Below are positions 26,143-36,779 of a stretch of DNA of 64,000 nt, one piece after another. The first letter of the stretch is position 1. Each line of letters starts with the position of its first letter. The translations under genes and the position numbers were made by a program. The stretch is from Planctomycetia bacterium (GTDB lineage: Bacteria > Planctomycetota > Planctomycetia > Pirellulales > UBA1268). The notes below the pieces were generated by a model. The model saw only the letters and a list, made by a program, of their open reading frames with translations. It had not been told where the DNA came from and did no database searches. The DNA is taken from assembly GCA_014192425.1 (NCBI GenBank), contig BJHK01000008.1:109472-173471 (forward strand). Reading direction: 5' to 3'.

Positions 26143-28251
26143 ATGACGTTCACCGGGACGAAGCTGGAAGAGTGCCCCGCGGGCGGCGTGGGAGACGAGG
26201 CCTGGAATTCCCACGCGTCGTCCACCGCGCGGGGCAAGCGGCTGCGGTCGATGCCTGTCGGCGATCACGCCGCACAACGTGAGCCGTGGCCGGAGCAGGC
26301 GGCCGTGGCCGGTCCGATCGACCGCGTCTCCGGCTGGTTGCTCGCCAGGCAGGCGCACGACGGCCACTGGCGCGGCCCGCTCGAAGGGGACACGATCCTC
26401 GAGAGCGAATACCTGCTGCTGCTTGCCTGGGCCGGCAGGCTCGACGGGCCGGAAGTGCCCGGTTGTGCGCGGCGGATCCTTGACCAACAGCTGCCCACTG
26501 GCGGCTGGGCGATTCATCCCGACGGCCCCGTCGACGTGAGCGCGAGCGTCAAGGCCTACCTGGCGCTCAAGCTCACCGGGCATGACGCCGAGTCGGAGCC
26601 GCTTCGTCGCGCCCGGCGGGCGATCGCGGAGGCGGGGGGACCATGGGCGGTGAACAGCTTCACCCGCTTCTACCTCGCGCTCCTGGGGCAGATGCCCTAT
26701 GCCGCGTGTCCGGCCGTGCCGCCGGAGATCGTGCTCCTTCCCGACTGCTTTCCGGCCAGCCTGTCCGGCGTGTCGGCCTGGTCGCGGACGATGATCGTGC
26801 CGCTCTCCTTGATGTGGGCCTTCAAGCCCGTCTGTCGCGTGCCCGCTGCCCGGGGCATCGCCGAACTGTTTTCCGTGCGGGACCGACGCGGCCCGCCAGC
26901 GCCGACCGACACGAGCCCGTGGGCCCGGTTCTTCCGCGGCATCGACCGGCTCATGAAAGTCTGCGAGGCGATCGGCCTCACCCCGCTGCGTGCCCGGGCG
27001 ATCCAGGCCTGCCGGCGGTGGATGCTCGACCGGTTCGCGGGGAGCGACGGTCTGGGAGCTATTTTTCCGCCCATCGTCTGGAGCATCATCGCGCTGCGGG
27101 CGATGGGGTGCGACGAAGACGCGCCGGAGGTCCGCGAAGCGTGGCGGCAGCTCGCCGGACTCGTCGAGCGGGAGCCCGACGGAACGACGCGCCTCGAGCC
27201 CTGCCGATCGCCGGTCTGGGACACGGCGCTGGCGGTGATCGCCCTCACCGAGGCCGACGCCGCGGTCGGCTCCGACGCGCTGATCCGGCCCGCGGTCGAT
27301 CGGGCGGTCGACTGGCTGCTCGCCAACGAGATCCGCACGGCCGGTGACTGGTCGCGGCGGACGACGGCCGAGCCCTCAGGCTGGTGTTTCGAGTATGCGA
27401 ATCACTTCTATCCCGACGTCGACGACACGGCGATGGTCGTGATCGCACTTGCCAGCTGGCGCGATGCCCGGTCGGCCGGGGCGGACGGTGAGGCGGCGGG
27501 GCCGGACGATCGGCCCGCTGCCGTTGGCGCGGCGATCGGTCGGGCTGTCCGCTGGCTGGAGGCGATGCAGAGTTCCGACGGCGGCTGGGGGGCGTTCGAC
27601 CGGGACAACAACTGCGAGTTCCTCTGCAAGGTGCCGTTCGCCGATCACAATGCGATGATCGATCCCAGTTCGCCCGACCTCGCCGGTCGGGCGCTGGAGG
27701 CCTTCGGCAAGGTCGGGCTCCGGGCCGGCCATCCGGCCGTTGATCGGGGCATCGCCTACCTGCGCCGCACGCAGGAGGCCGACGGCTCGTGGTACGGCCG
27801 CTGGGGCGTCAACTACATCTACGGGACCTGGCAGGTGCTGGAGGGCCTGCGGGCGGTCGGCGTGCCGGCCGCCGATCCCGCCGTCGTCGGCGGGGGCCGC
27901 TGGCTGGAACTCCACCAGCAGGCCGATGGCGGCTGGGGGGAGACGCCCGAAAGTTACGCCGACCGGGCGCTGGCCGGCTGCGGCGATCCGACGGCGTCAC
28001 AGACTGCCTGGGCCCTGGCCGGGCTCGTGGCCGCCGGCCGCGGTGGGTCCGCTGCGGTCCGCTGCGGCGTGGCCTGGCTCATCCGCCGGCAGGAGCCGGA
28101 CGGATCATGGGAGCAGCGCGAGTTCACCGGCACCGGATTTCCGCGGGTCTTCTACCTCCGCTACCACTTCTACCCGATCTACTTTCCGCTCCTGGCGCTG
28201 GCCCGCTGTGCGGCGGCGGCGCCGGCGCTGTCCCAGGAGCGCGTCGCATGA
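26143..28251 (+). CDS. shc: Squalene-hopene cyclase
   Basis: A 702-residue class II triterpene cyclase that converts squalene to hopene/hopanol. The protonating motif DVDD is at residues 425-428. Multiple QW repeats are visible, among them QSSDGGWGAFD, QEADGSWYGRWG, QQADGGWGE and QEPDGSWEQ. The C-terminal FPRVFYLRYHFYPIYFPLLAL is typical of the enzyme. I chose the ATG at 26143; ATGs at 26050 and 26089 are alternatives that lengthen an already non-homologous N-terminus. The final codons overlap hpnH by four bases (ATGA). It acts as a monotopic membrane protein. Confidence 0.96.
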   Translation: MTFTGTKLEECPAGGVGDEAWNSHASSTARGKRLRSMPVGDHAAQREPWPEQAAVAGPIDRVSGWLLARQAHDGHWRGPLEGDTILESEYLLLLAWAGRLDGPEVPGCARRILDQQLPTGGWAIHPDGPVDVSASVKAYLALKLTGHDAESEPLRRARRAIAEAGGPWAVNSFTRFYLALLGQMPYAACPAVPPEIVLLPDCFPASLSGVSAWSRTMIVPLSLMWAFKPVCRVPAARGIAELFSVRDRRGPPAPTDTSPWARFFRGIDRLMKVCEAIGLTPLRARAIQACRRWMLDRFAGSDGLGAIFPPIVWSIIALRAMGCDEDAPEVREAWRQLAGLVEREPDGTTRLEPCRSPVWDTALAVIALTEADAAVGSDALIRPAVDRAVDWLLANEIRTAGDWSRRTTAEPSGWCFEYANHFYPDVDDTAMVVIALASWRDARSAGADGEAAGPDDRPAAVGAAIGRAVRWLEAMQSSDGGWGAFDRDNNCEFLCKVPFADHNAMIDPSSPDLAGRALEAFGKVGLRAGHPAVDRGIAYLRRTQEADGSWYGRWGVNYIYGTWQVLEGLRAVGVPAADPAVVGGGRWLELHQQADGGWGETPESYADRALAGCGDPTASQTAWALAGLVAAGRGGSAAVRCGVAWLIRRQEPDGSWEQREFTGTGFPRVFYLRYHFYPIYFPLLALARCAAAAPALSQERVA

Positions 28252-29360
28252 GCGTGCCCGTCGGCCAGATGATGGCGGTGCTCCGGCACGTGGCCGTGCA
28301 GCGGCTGCGCGGCAACGCCCGCTATCCGCTCGTGCTCATGCTCGAGCCGCTGTTTCGCTGCAATCTCGCCTGCGGCGGCTGCGGCAAGATCCAGCATCCC
28401 ACGGAAATCCTCCGCTCGCACCTGACCCCTGAGCAGTGCTTCGCGGCCGTGGACGAGTGCGGGGCGCCGATCGTCTCGATCCCCGGCGGCGAGCCGCTGC
28501 TCCATCCGCAGGTCGAGCAGATCGTCGCCGGCATCGTTGCCCGGAAGAAGTATCTCTACCTGTGCACCAACGCCCTCAAGCTCGAGGAGATGCTGCCGCA
28601 CTTCTCCCCGTCGCCGTACCTCGCCTTCTCCGTGCACCTCGATGGGCCGCGGGAGGAGCACGATCATGCCGTCTGCCGGGCGGGCGTGTACGACGCCGCG
28701 GTCGCCGCGATCAGGGCCGCCCGGCGGGCCGGCTTCCGCGTGACGACGAACTCGACGCTGTTCACCGACGCCGACCCGGACCGCTACCGGGCGTTCTTCG
28801 ACGAGGTGATGGCGCTCGGCGTCGAGGGGATGATGATTTCTCCCGGCTATTCGTATTCGAAGGCGCCGGACCAGGATCACTTCCTGCCCCGGCAGCGGAG
28901 CCAGTCGCTCTTCCGGCGCATGCTCGCCGGCGCCCCGCGGCGCTGGAAGTTCAACCAGTCGCCCGTGTTTCTCGAGTTCCTCAAGGGGGCCTGGGACCTG
29001 GAGTGCCGGCCGTGGGGCACGCCCACCTACAACCTCTTCGGCTGGCAGCGGCCCTGCTACCTGCTCGACGAGGGCTATGCGCGGTCCTTCCGCGAGCTGA
29101 TGGAGGAGACCGACTGGGACCGCTATGGTCGGGCGAGCGGGAATCCCAAGTGCCGCGACTGCATGGTGCACTGCGGCTACGAGCCGGCGGCGGTCGAGGC
29201 GACGTTCGGGTCGCTGGCCGGCCTCCTGGCCACGGCCCGGCTCGTCCTCTTCGGCCCGCCGCGGGCGACGCCCGACGACCTCCGCCCCCTGCCCGCCCCG
29301 CCGCCGCGGCTCCAGCCCAACGGCCTGCCGGCGCTGCCCGTGCTCGACCAGGTGGCCTGA
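28248..29360 (+). CDS. hpnH: Hopanoid radical SAM protein HpnH
   Basis: A 370-residue radical SAM enzyme that adds 5'-deoxyadenosyl to diploptene to make adenosylhopane, the first side-chain step. Cluster cysteines are Cys38, Cys42 and Cys45 in RCNLACGGC. The family-typical IPGGEPLLHPQ, YLYLCTNALKL and SVHLDGPREEHD follow. A Cys-rich part, CRDCMVHCGYEPAAV, lies near residues 303-317, as in other HpnH proteins. The start overlaps the shc stop, so expression is coupled to the cyclase. Confidence 0.96.
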   Translation: MSVPVGQMMAVLRHVAVQRLRGNARYPLVLMLEPLFRCNLACGGCGKIQHPTEILRSHLTPEQCFAAVDECGAPIVSIPGGEPLLHPQVEQIVAGIVARKKYLYLCTNALKLEEMLPHFSPSPYLAFSVHLDGPREEHDHAVCRAGVYDAAVAAIRAARRAGFRVTTNSTLFTDADPDRYRAFFDEVMALGVEGMMISPGYSYSKAPDQDHFLPRQRSQSLFRRMLAGAPRRWKFNQSPVFLEFLKGAWDLECRPWGTPTYNLFGWQRPCYLLDEGYARSFRELMEETDWDRYGRASGNPKCRDCMVHCGYEPAAVEATFGSLAGLLATARLVLFGPPRATPDDLRPLPAPPPRLQPNGLPALPVLDQVA

Positions 29361-29556
29361 TACGGGTTACACTTGACCCTCGCGCGGTTCGCTGGTCGGG
29401 GTTACCCATGCCCCATCGCCGGACGTTCGCGGATGCCATCGTGGCATCCGCTCACTCAGACCGGCCCGCGCTTCGGCATCCTGCCTTCGCCGACCGATCC
29501 GCCTGCGGCGGATCGGTGCCCGCGCTCAAGCCGGCTCCTGGGCCATGGGCAACCCC
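29358..29556 (+). repeat. Dispersed 3'-end repeat, copy B (longest)
   Basis: It starts at the hpnH TGA (TGATACGGGT) and spans about 200 bases. It contains two perfect hairpins: 29429-29451 (9-bp stem GCGGATGCC/GGCATCCGC, loop ATCGT) and 29493-29517 (11-bp stem ACCGATCCGCC/GGCGGATCGGT, loop TGC). The first stem is shared with copy A, but the loop differs. The second lies where copy A has only a short CGGCC/GGCCG stem. The following 29557-29672 holds nothing recognisable. Confidence 0.87.
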
Positions 29557-29672
29557 GCCCGATCCGATGGTTCAGCAGGATCGTTTGCGGCGCGAGGATC
29601 AAGTGGGCGCCGTATGACACCACGGGCACGATGCGGCGATGGGGAGGTCGCCGAGGCGTCTCTGCGAACGGC

Positions 29673-30059
29673 TCACCAGACCGTCGTGACGCCGGGATAG
29701 GAGCCGATCGTGCGGTCGGGCGTGACGATCGCGAACTGTTCGCGGATGGCGGTGGCCACCAGAATCCGATCGAACGGATCGCGGTGGATCAAGGGCAGAT
29801 CGGCGGCAGCGCACAGCAGGGGGGCATCGAGACTGGCCGGGGAAAAGGCGAGTCGATAGCGGTTCGTCAGGCTGATCACATACTCGAGTGGCGGCAGGGG
29901 CAGCGTCAGTTTGCCGCCTTTGACCTTGATGGCGAGTTCCCAGGGTGTGACCGGAGAAATCGTGGCGGGCGTACCGGCGCGGAGCACGTCGGTGGCTTGC
30001 GGTGGCAACGAGCCCGCCGCGAGGTGGAGTACGGCGCTCGTGTCGAGGAGCAGCCTCAC
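29673..30059 (-). CDS. PIN-domain toxin (VapC-like RNase)
   Basis: A 128-residue PIN domain protein, the toxin of a type II module. The chain opens VRLLLDTSAVL with the first metal-binding Asp, has the Glu of TPWELAIKV, then DPFDRILVATAI and IVTPD with the remaining acidic residues. The start is GTG 30059, which overlaps the antitoxin stop as GTGA; a GTG at 30077 is also possible. Family role: Mg-dependent endoribonuclease, often cutting tRNA. It lies downstream of a Phd-type antitoxin. Confidence 0.88.
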   Translation of the reverse strand: MRLLLDTSAVLHLAAGSLPPQATDVLRAGTPATISPVTPWELAIKVKGGKLTLPLPPLEYVISLTNRYRLAFSPASLDAPLLCAAADLPLIHRDPFDRILVATAIREQFAIVTPDRTIGSYPGVTTVW

Positions 30060-30307
30060 CGGAAATCCGCCGGCCACTCGTCTTCGGTCAACGTCTCGGC
30101 CGGGTCATAGCCGGGGGAAAACCGGGGCTGAAGTGTCGGGTCGGGGCTCATGTCGCGCGGCTGCGTCGTCCGGTCAACGCCGCAGGCGACGATCTCCGCG
30201 ACAGCCCTGCCATGACGTTGAAGAATCACGGTTTCGCCCCGCTCTTCGACGGCCTTCACCAGTTCCGAAAGCCGCGTTTTGGCTTCGTGCATGTTCACGC
30301 GAATCAT
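30056..30307 (-). CDS. Phd/YefM-family antitoxin
   Basis: An 83-residue antitoxin. The N-terminal DNA-binding part (MIRVNMHEAKTRLSELVKAV, then GETVILQRHGRAVAEIVAC) is classic Phd/YefM. The C-terminal third (PGYDPAETLTEDEWPADF) is acidic and should wrap the PIN toxin. The start codon sits two bases from a perfect palindrome and has no visible ribosome-binding site, suggesting a leaderless, autoregulated message. Confidence 0.88.
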   Translation of the reverse strand: MIRVNMHEAKTRLSELVKAVEERGETVILQRHGRAVAEIVACGVDRTTQPRDMSPDPTLQPRFSPGYDPAETLTEDEWPADFR

Positions 30308-30309
30308 AA

Positions 30310-30343
30310 TGGCTAAGTTAGCCAGATTTTACTGCTATGTCAA
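30310..30343 (-). promoter_or_regulatory. Toxin-antitoxin promoter with embedded operator
   Basis: Read on the minus strand, a consensus -35 TTGACA (30343-30338) is followed by a 17-base spacer and a weak -10 TAACTT (30320-30315). A perfect 15-base palindrome TGGCTAAGTTAGCCA at 30310-30324 covers the -10 and ends two bases before the antitoxin ATG. This is where a Phd-type antitoxin would bind to repress its own promoter. Predicted transcription would begin at or next to the ATG. Confidence 0.7.
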
Positions 30344-30511
30344 TGCGGCTGCGCAGGGCTAATCGAGTCGGGGCTGTGTCGGACCTGCGCGGGCACACAT
30401 CCCTGCCGCAGACTTCTGGTCGGCGAACGGGCCGAACCGGCCCTTCGTGTCATCCCAGGCCGGTCTGCAGGGGCTTGCGGCCACCACCGGTACCGTCCCC
30501 TCCCGGTCCCG

Positions 30512-31338
30512 TTACTGCTGGAGGCGGTCCTGACGGCGGTCTGGCGGGCCGGTCGTCGTGCCCGACGTGAGCCGGAGGAATGCCGCGGCGGGATTCGGGG
30601 TGGCACGTGGTGTGCCCGTGTCGTCGAGATGCGGTACCGCGGCCGGTGGCAACGCGACCGCGACGCGGGCTTCCGCCGGCAGGCCGGTGAAGCGGAAGTC
30701 GCGGGCGCAGCCAAGCCAGTCATGCCGTCTCTCGACGCGTACGTCCTCGCTGACCCCGATCCGCCGGCCGCCGACGAGCACGCGGTACCGGAGGCGGACT
30801 GCCGCGGTGCCGACTTGGTAGCCATCGAATCGTGTGCCAGTGTTGGGGTCGCTCGTCGTCGGCGGCTCAAAGTCCTGCCAGTCCGACTTCCCATCGAGTC
30901 GGAATGCCATCGGATGCGGAGCGGGCGCGAAGGTTTCCACGGAGGTGTCGGCCTGGTCCCACCACAGGCCCATAGAGTCCTGTCGTCGCGACGTGACGAA
31001 ACCGCCGGTCCACACGGCTGCGACACCGAGCCTGTCGGCGTCGAAGAGCACCGATCCCCCATCGAAGCCGATGGCGACACTGCGCGGAAACCGACCACCG
31101 GCGCCGGGCTTCACAGCTCGCCCCGCTGCACGACCGGCTGCCAGGCTCGTGGAGGGTCGGGAACCTTTTCCGCGGCAGTGAGCGGCGGCTGCAGTTCGCG
31201 GGCCCGCTTTGCGCCGCCATCGCGGAGTTCGATGGGATAGCGGACGAGTTCGAGGAACTGCCCCCGGCCGGCGAGTTGATTGATCTGTCCGGCAGGTAGC
31301 ACAGACGCAATCACGAGCAGCCGCAGGATCGACGTCAT
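30512..31338 (-). pseudogene. Frameshifted, truncated exported protein remnant
   Basis: Two abutting frames appear to belong to one former gene. The first (31338-31111) starts with a signal-like MTSILRLLVIASVLPAG and ends QPVVQRGEL-stop. The second (31114-30512) continues KPGAGGRFPRSVAIGFDGGSVLF. The junction reads GAGCTGTGAAGCCC; removing one TG restores an uninterrupted RGELKPG. The second part (FDADRLGVAAVWTGGFV, then a RLRYRVLVGGRRIGVSEDV strand region) faintly resembles the N-terminal domain of large planctomycete heme-binding exported proteins. It then ends in a low-complexity tail, so the rest is missing. Two translationally coupled small genes (GTGA) are the alternative. The flanks 30344-30511 and 31339-31485 hold nothing clear. 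Confidence 0.5.
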
Positions 31339-31485
31339 GGAGACGGGTCTCGGCAGGACGCGTGTGTCATCCACACGGTTCGTATCTGGGGGCTTCCGCT
31401 TCAAAGCGACGCGGAATGTGCCGTCGGGGCACGCACGGACGCGGCTTGCCTTTCGACGGGAGACCGAGGTTTTCCGAGGGCGTCG

Positions 31486-32508
31486 TCAGCGCTCGCGGAC
31501 GAGCCGCGCGGCGTCGAGGGCGGCGCCGCGGGCGCCGGCCGTGTCGCCGGCCGGCATGACGTGGATCGGCAGTTCGGCCTGCTCCTCCCGCTGCGCCGGC
31601 ATGCCGGCACGAATCTCGCCGAGGAACCACTGCCGGAACGCCTCGTCGGTCTCCACCGCCCCGCCCCCCACGATCAGCGCGTCGGGATCGAAGACGTTGA
31701 TCATCTCGTCGAAGAACAGGCCGAGCGCCCGGGCCTGGACCCGAAAAATATCCCGACACAGTTCGTCGCCGCGCTCCGCGAGGCCGCGGACCTGCTTCGC
31801 TGCCACGGCCGGATCGGCCTCCTCCGCGAGCGGGTGATCGGGGCGGCGGGAGAGGAAGTGGGGCAGGAGCGTGCGCCGGATCGCCGTCAGCGAGCAGAGG
31901 GATTCGAGATCCCCCGTCCGGCCGCAGTTGCACGTCGGCGCGAGTCCCTCGAGGCCCGGGATGGCGGTCCACGGCAGGAGCACGTGGCCGAGTTCACCGC
32001 CAAAACCGTTGCGGCCGGTCACCACGCGGCCCCCCGTGATCACGCCGCCGCCGAGGCCGGTGCCGATGATCGCCGCGACGCTCGTGGCATCGTTCTCCGA
32101 CCCGAAGATCGAGACGTGTCCCCAGAGCGCGGCGGCATTGCCGTCGTTGAGATAGGTGACGGGCAGGCCGAGCCGCCGCTCCAGGCCGGCGCGGATGTCG
32201 AAGCCGGCCCAGTCGGGATGGACGAAGTTGGTCGAGCCGCGCCGGCTCAGGACACCGGCGCCGCTCGCCGGCCCCGGCGTGTCGAGGCCCACGGCCACGA
32301 GCTTTTCCATGGGCAGTCTCGCCCGGTCGGCCGCGAGCCGCAGCCCGGCGACGATCTGGTCGAGGCAGACAGCGGGCCCCTCGACACTGCGGGCGGGATG
32401 CTCGCAGAGCGATTCGATGAGGAACTGGCCGCGCTCGTCGAGGAACGTGTAATTGATCGCGGTGCCGCCGAGGTCGATGCCGGCGACGACTTGTTCGGTG
32501 GGTGACAC
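31486..32508 (-). CDS. ROK-family sugar kinase (glucokinase-like)
   Basis: A 340-residue ROK protein. The phosphate-binding motif AGIDLGGTAINY is at residues 9-20. The catalytic Asp lies in YLNDGNAAALWG (about 118-129), followed by IGTGLGGGVI. The zinc/ROK signature reads GELGHVLL...CNCGRTGDLES; the usual CxCGxxGCLE has its third Cys replaced by Asp, so zinc binding may be altered. There is no N-terminal HTH, so it is a kinase rather than a NagC-type repressor. Likely glucose or N-acetylsugar phosphorylation. It lies 34 bases downstream of sufE. Confidence 0.88.
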   Translation of the reverse strand: MSPTEQVVAGIDLGGTAINYTFLDERGQFLIESLCEHPARSVEGPAVCLDQIVAGLRLAADRARLPMEKLVAVGLDTPGPASGAGVLSRRGSTNFVHPDWAGFDIRAGLERRLGLPVTYLNDGNAAALWGHVSIFGSENDATSVAAIIGTGLGGGVITGGRVVTGRNGFGGELGHVLLPWTAIPGLEGLAPTCNCGRTGDLESLCSLTAIRRTLLPHFLSRRPDHPLAEEADPAVAAKQVRGLAERGDELCRDIFRVQARALGLFFDEMINVFDPDALIVGGGAVETDEAFRQWFLGEIRAGMPAQREEQAELPIHVMPAGDTAGARGAALDAARLVRER

Positions 32509-32542
32509 GGACGAGGTTCTCCGGGAGCGAGAAGGTCTTGGT

Positions 32543-32977
32543 TCAGCCGGCGGCCGCAGCGGCGATCAGACCACGCTTGATCCGCACCGTGATCGCCTGC
32601 AGGCCGCGGGCGCGGAGGATGCCGAGCACCGGGGCGAGGCCGATCCGGTCGAGCAGGTCGTCCGGGATCGCGGCTACCTCCTCGACGGGCCGGCCGTTGA
32701 CGGCGGCCGCGAGGATCGCGACGAACCCCTTGACGGTCGGTGCCTCCGGGGCGACCTCGGCCACGAGCCGGGCCTTTCCAGATTCGCACTCCGTCCAGAG
32801 GAAGACCGGCGTCTGGCACTCGTGCACGCGCCGGTCCTCGACGGCCTTCCGCGCCTCGTAGGCGGCGGGCAGCGGCGGCAGCCCATTGGCGTAGTCGACG
32901 AGCAGCTCGAGTTTCTCACGGCCGTCGAGGTCGGCGAATTCGCCGACGATCTCCGCGACCTTTTCGCTGACGCTCAT
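32543..32977 (-). CDS. sufE: SufE-like sulfur acceptor protein
   Basis: A 144-residue SufE protein. The acceptor Cys is in RRVHECQTPVFLWTE near residue 54, with the family-typical LPPLPAAYEARK upstream and the GRPVEEVAAIPDDLLDRIGL helix region downstream. SufE takes sulfur from the SufS desulfurase for Fe-S cluster assembly. It starts six bases after a thiosulfate sulfurtransferase gene, so the two are one operon for sulfur trafficking. No other suf genes are in the window. Confidence 0.9.
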   Translation of the reverse strand: MSVSEKVAEIVGEFADLDGREKLELLVDYANGLPPLPAAYEARKAVEDRRVHECQTPVFLWTECESGKARLVAEVAPEAPTVKGFVAILAAAVNGRPVEEVAAIPDDLLDRIGLAPVLGILRARGLQAITVRIKRGLIAAAAAG

Positions 32978-32983
32978 CGGTCG

Positions 32984-33877
32984 CTATGCGTGGGTGGCCG
33001 CGGGAGCCGGCGACGTCATGCCCCCCGGCTCCGCCCCCTTGGCGATCGGCATGCGGACGGCGTTGCCCCACTCCAGCCAGGAGCCGTCGTAGTTCTTCAC
33101 GTTGCCGAAACCGAGCAGATAGGTGAGCACGAACCAGGTCAGGCTCGACCGCTCGCCGATCCGGCAATAGGCGATCGTCGGCGACCGGCGCTTCATCCGC
33201 AGCTCCTTGACATAGAGCTTCTCGAGTTCTTTGACCGCTTTGAACGTTCCGTCCTCGTTGCAGTTCCACGGCCAGGGCACGTTGAGGGCGCCGGGAATGT
33301 GGCCGCCGCGGACCGCGCCCTCGTTCGGGTAGTCGGGCATGTGCATCCGTTCGCCGCGGTACTCCTCGGGAGAGCGGACGTCGAGCAACTGCTTGCCCGC
33401 CCTGCAGTGCTTGAGCACCTCGTCCCGCAGGGCGCGGATCGAGCCGTCCTGCTCGCTGGCCGTGTAGCGGCCAGAGGGATACGAGACGCGGTCGGTGGAC
33501 CAGGGCCGGCCGTCGAGCTCCCAGCGTTTCCGGCCGCCATTCATGATCCGGCAGTCTTTGTGGCCGTAGAGCTTGAACACCCACAAGGCGTAGCACGCCC
33601 ACCAGTTGTTCTTGTCGCCGTAGAACACGACGGTCGTGTCGTTGGAAATGCCCTTCTCGGCGCAGAGTTTCTCGAAGGCGGCCCGGTCGATGTAGTCGCG
33701 GACCAGCGGGCACTGGAGGTCGACGGCCCAGTCGATTTCCACGGCCCCGGGGATGTGTCCCATGGTGTACAGGGCCCGGTCCTCGTCCGATTCGACGATC
33801 CGCACGGTGGGGTCGGAGCGATGCTCCGCGACCCAGGCGGTTGACACCAGCACCTCGGGATGCACGTAGTCGGCCAT
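32984..33877 (-). CDS. Thiosulfate/mercaptopyruvate sulfurtransferase (tandem rhodanese)
   Basis: A 297-residue two-domain rhodanese. The ATG at 33877 has AGGAG seven to eight bases upstream. The N-terminal inactive domain includes [14 protein letters not shown] and [19 protein letters not shown]. The C-terminal domain has [13 protein letters not shown] and the active-site loop YCRIGERSS with the persulfide-forming Cys near residue 243. The CRIGERS loop is the thiosulfate sulfurtransferase type, as in mycobacterial CysA. It is the first gene of an operon with sufE. Confidence 0.93.
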   Translation of the reverse strand: MADYVHPEVLVSTAWVAEHRSDPTVRIVESDEDRALYTMGHIPGAVEIDWAVDLQCPLVRDYIDRAAFEKLCAEKGISNDTTVVFYGDKNNWWACYALWVFKLYGHKDCRIMNGGRKRWELDGRPWSTDRVSYPSGRYTASEQDGSIRALRDEVLKHCRAGKQLLDVRSPEEYRGERMHMPDYPNEGAVRGGHIPGALNVPWPWNCNEDGTFKAVKELEKLYVKELRMKRRSPTIAYCRIGERSSLTWFVLTYLLGFGNVKNYDGSWLEWGNAVRMPIAKGAEPGGMTSPAPAATHA

Positions 33878-34058
33878 GAAAAAACTCCTGCTCGGCTGTC
33901 GGAAACGCAACTGCGAATAATAGGCCATCTCCTGCCCCGCTGCAACGAGCCCGGCGCATGCGGGCCGGCGTACAGCCGGTCTTCCATGCCGGCGCAAGGC
34001 CGAACTTCCATGATAGAATGTCGGGCCCGAATCACCTGCAGGAGCGACGAATCGATCG

Positions 34059-35732
<1,674 letters not shown>

Positions 35733-35762
35733 CCGCATCCTCCGGCCGGCCAACGCCGTGGC

Positions 35763-36716
35763 TCACGCCATCGGCAGTTGCACCGCCGCGGCCGCGGCCC
35801 GCAGTTCCTTGGGCAGCGGGAAGTAGACGTCCTCCTCCCGGATCGTCCGTTCCTCGACCGTCGCCCCGAACCGCTCCGCGAGCCAGCGCACGCAGTCCTG
35901 CACGACGCTCTCGGGAGCACTCGCCCCAGCCGTGATCACCACCGTTTCCACCCCGCCGAACCAGCCGGCATCGATCTCGTCGGCGCCGTCGACGAGGAAG
36001 GCGGGGATGCCCCGTTCACGGGCCAGTTCGGCGAGCCGCTGGCTGTTGGAACTGTTGCGGCTGCCGAGTACGAGCGTCAGGTCGGCGTCCTCCGAGAGCA
36101 GCCGCACGGCCTCCTGGCGGTTCTGGGTCGCGTAGCAGATGTCGTCCTTCGGCGGCCCGACGATCTGTGGAAACCGCTCCTTGAGCCGGGCGATGATCCG
36201 CGACGCGTCGTCCACCGAGAGCGTCGTCTGCGTGAGGTAGGCGAGCCGGTCCGTGGGGCCGAACGACAGGGAATCGACCTCCTCGACCGTTTCCACGAGC
36301 GTGAACGCGTCCGGCGCCTGCCCCATCGTGCCGATCACCTCGTCGTGCCCTTCGTGACCGATGAGGATCAGCCGGTAGCCCGCCCGCGCGTACTTGATCG
36401 CCTCGAGGTGGACCTTGGTCACCAGCGGGCAGGTGGCGTCGATGGCCCGCAGCCGGCGGTCGGCGGCCACCCGGCGGACCTCCGGGGCCACGCCGTGCGC
36501 CGAAAACAGGAGCACCGCCCCCTCCGGCACCTCTTCGACGGCGTCGACGAACACGGCCCCCTCGCGGACGAACCGCTCGACGACGTGCTTGTTGTGGACG
36601 ATCTCGTGGAACACGTAGATCGGGGTGCCATGGAGGCGAATCGCCGTCTCCAGCGTCTCGATCGCCATGTTCACGCCGGCACAGAAACCACGGGGGCTGG
36701 CGAGGAGGATCTTCAT
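35763..36716 (-). CDS. ispH: 4-hydroxy-3-methylbut-2-enyl diphosphate reductase IspH
   Basis: A 317-residue enzyme for the last step of the MEP pathway, making IPP and DMAPP. The three cluster cysteines are present: GFCAGV (Cys12), DATCPLV and DDICYATQNRQ. The catalytic Glu-bearing region and the substrate-binding SRNSSNSQRLAELA and TAGASAPESVV are also intact. It is divergent from hpnC with only 63 bases between starts, placing precursor supply next to squalene synthesis under a shared control region. Confidence 0.96.
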   Translation of the reverse strand: MKILLASPRGFCAGVNMAIETLETAIRLHGTPIYVFHEIVHNKHVVERFVREGAVFVDAVEEVPEGAVLLFSAHGVAPEVRRVAADRRLRAIDATCPLVTKVHLEAIKYARAGYRLILIGHEGHDEVIGTMGQAPDAFTLVETVEEVDSLSFGPTDRLAYLTQTTLSVDDASRIIARLKERFPQIVGPPKDDICYATQNRQEAVRLLSEDADLTLVLGSRNSSNSQRLAELARERGIPAFLVDGADEIDAGWFGGVETVVITAGASAPESVVQDCVRWLAERFGATVEERTIREEDVYFPLPKELRAAAAAVQLPMA

Positions 36717-36779
36717 GGAGGCATCCGCGGGGGTAGGCTACAACAGCGGTCAGAAGACCAAGGAGAATCGTAGTGCACC

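Noticed and set aside
29373..30110. 245-codon plus-strand frame after hpnH
   Set aside because: It begins in the dispersed repeat and then runs antisense to the PIN toxin. The peptide has no character and only reflects the repeat.
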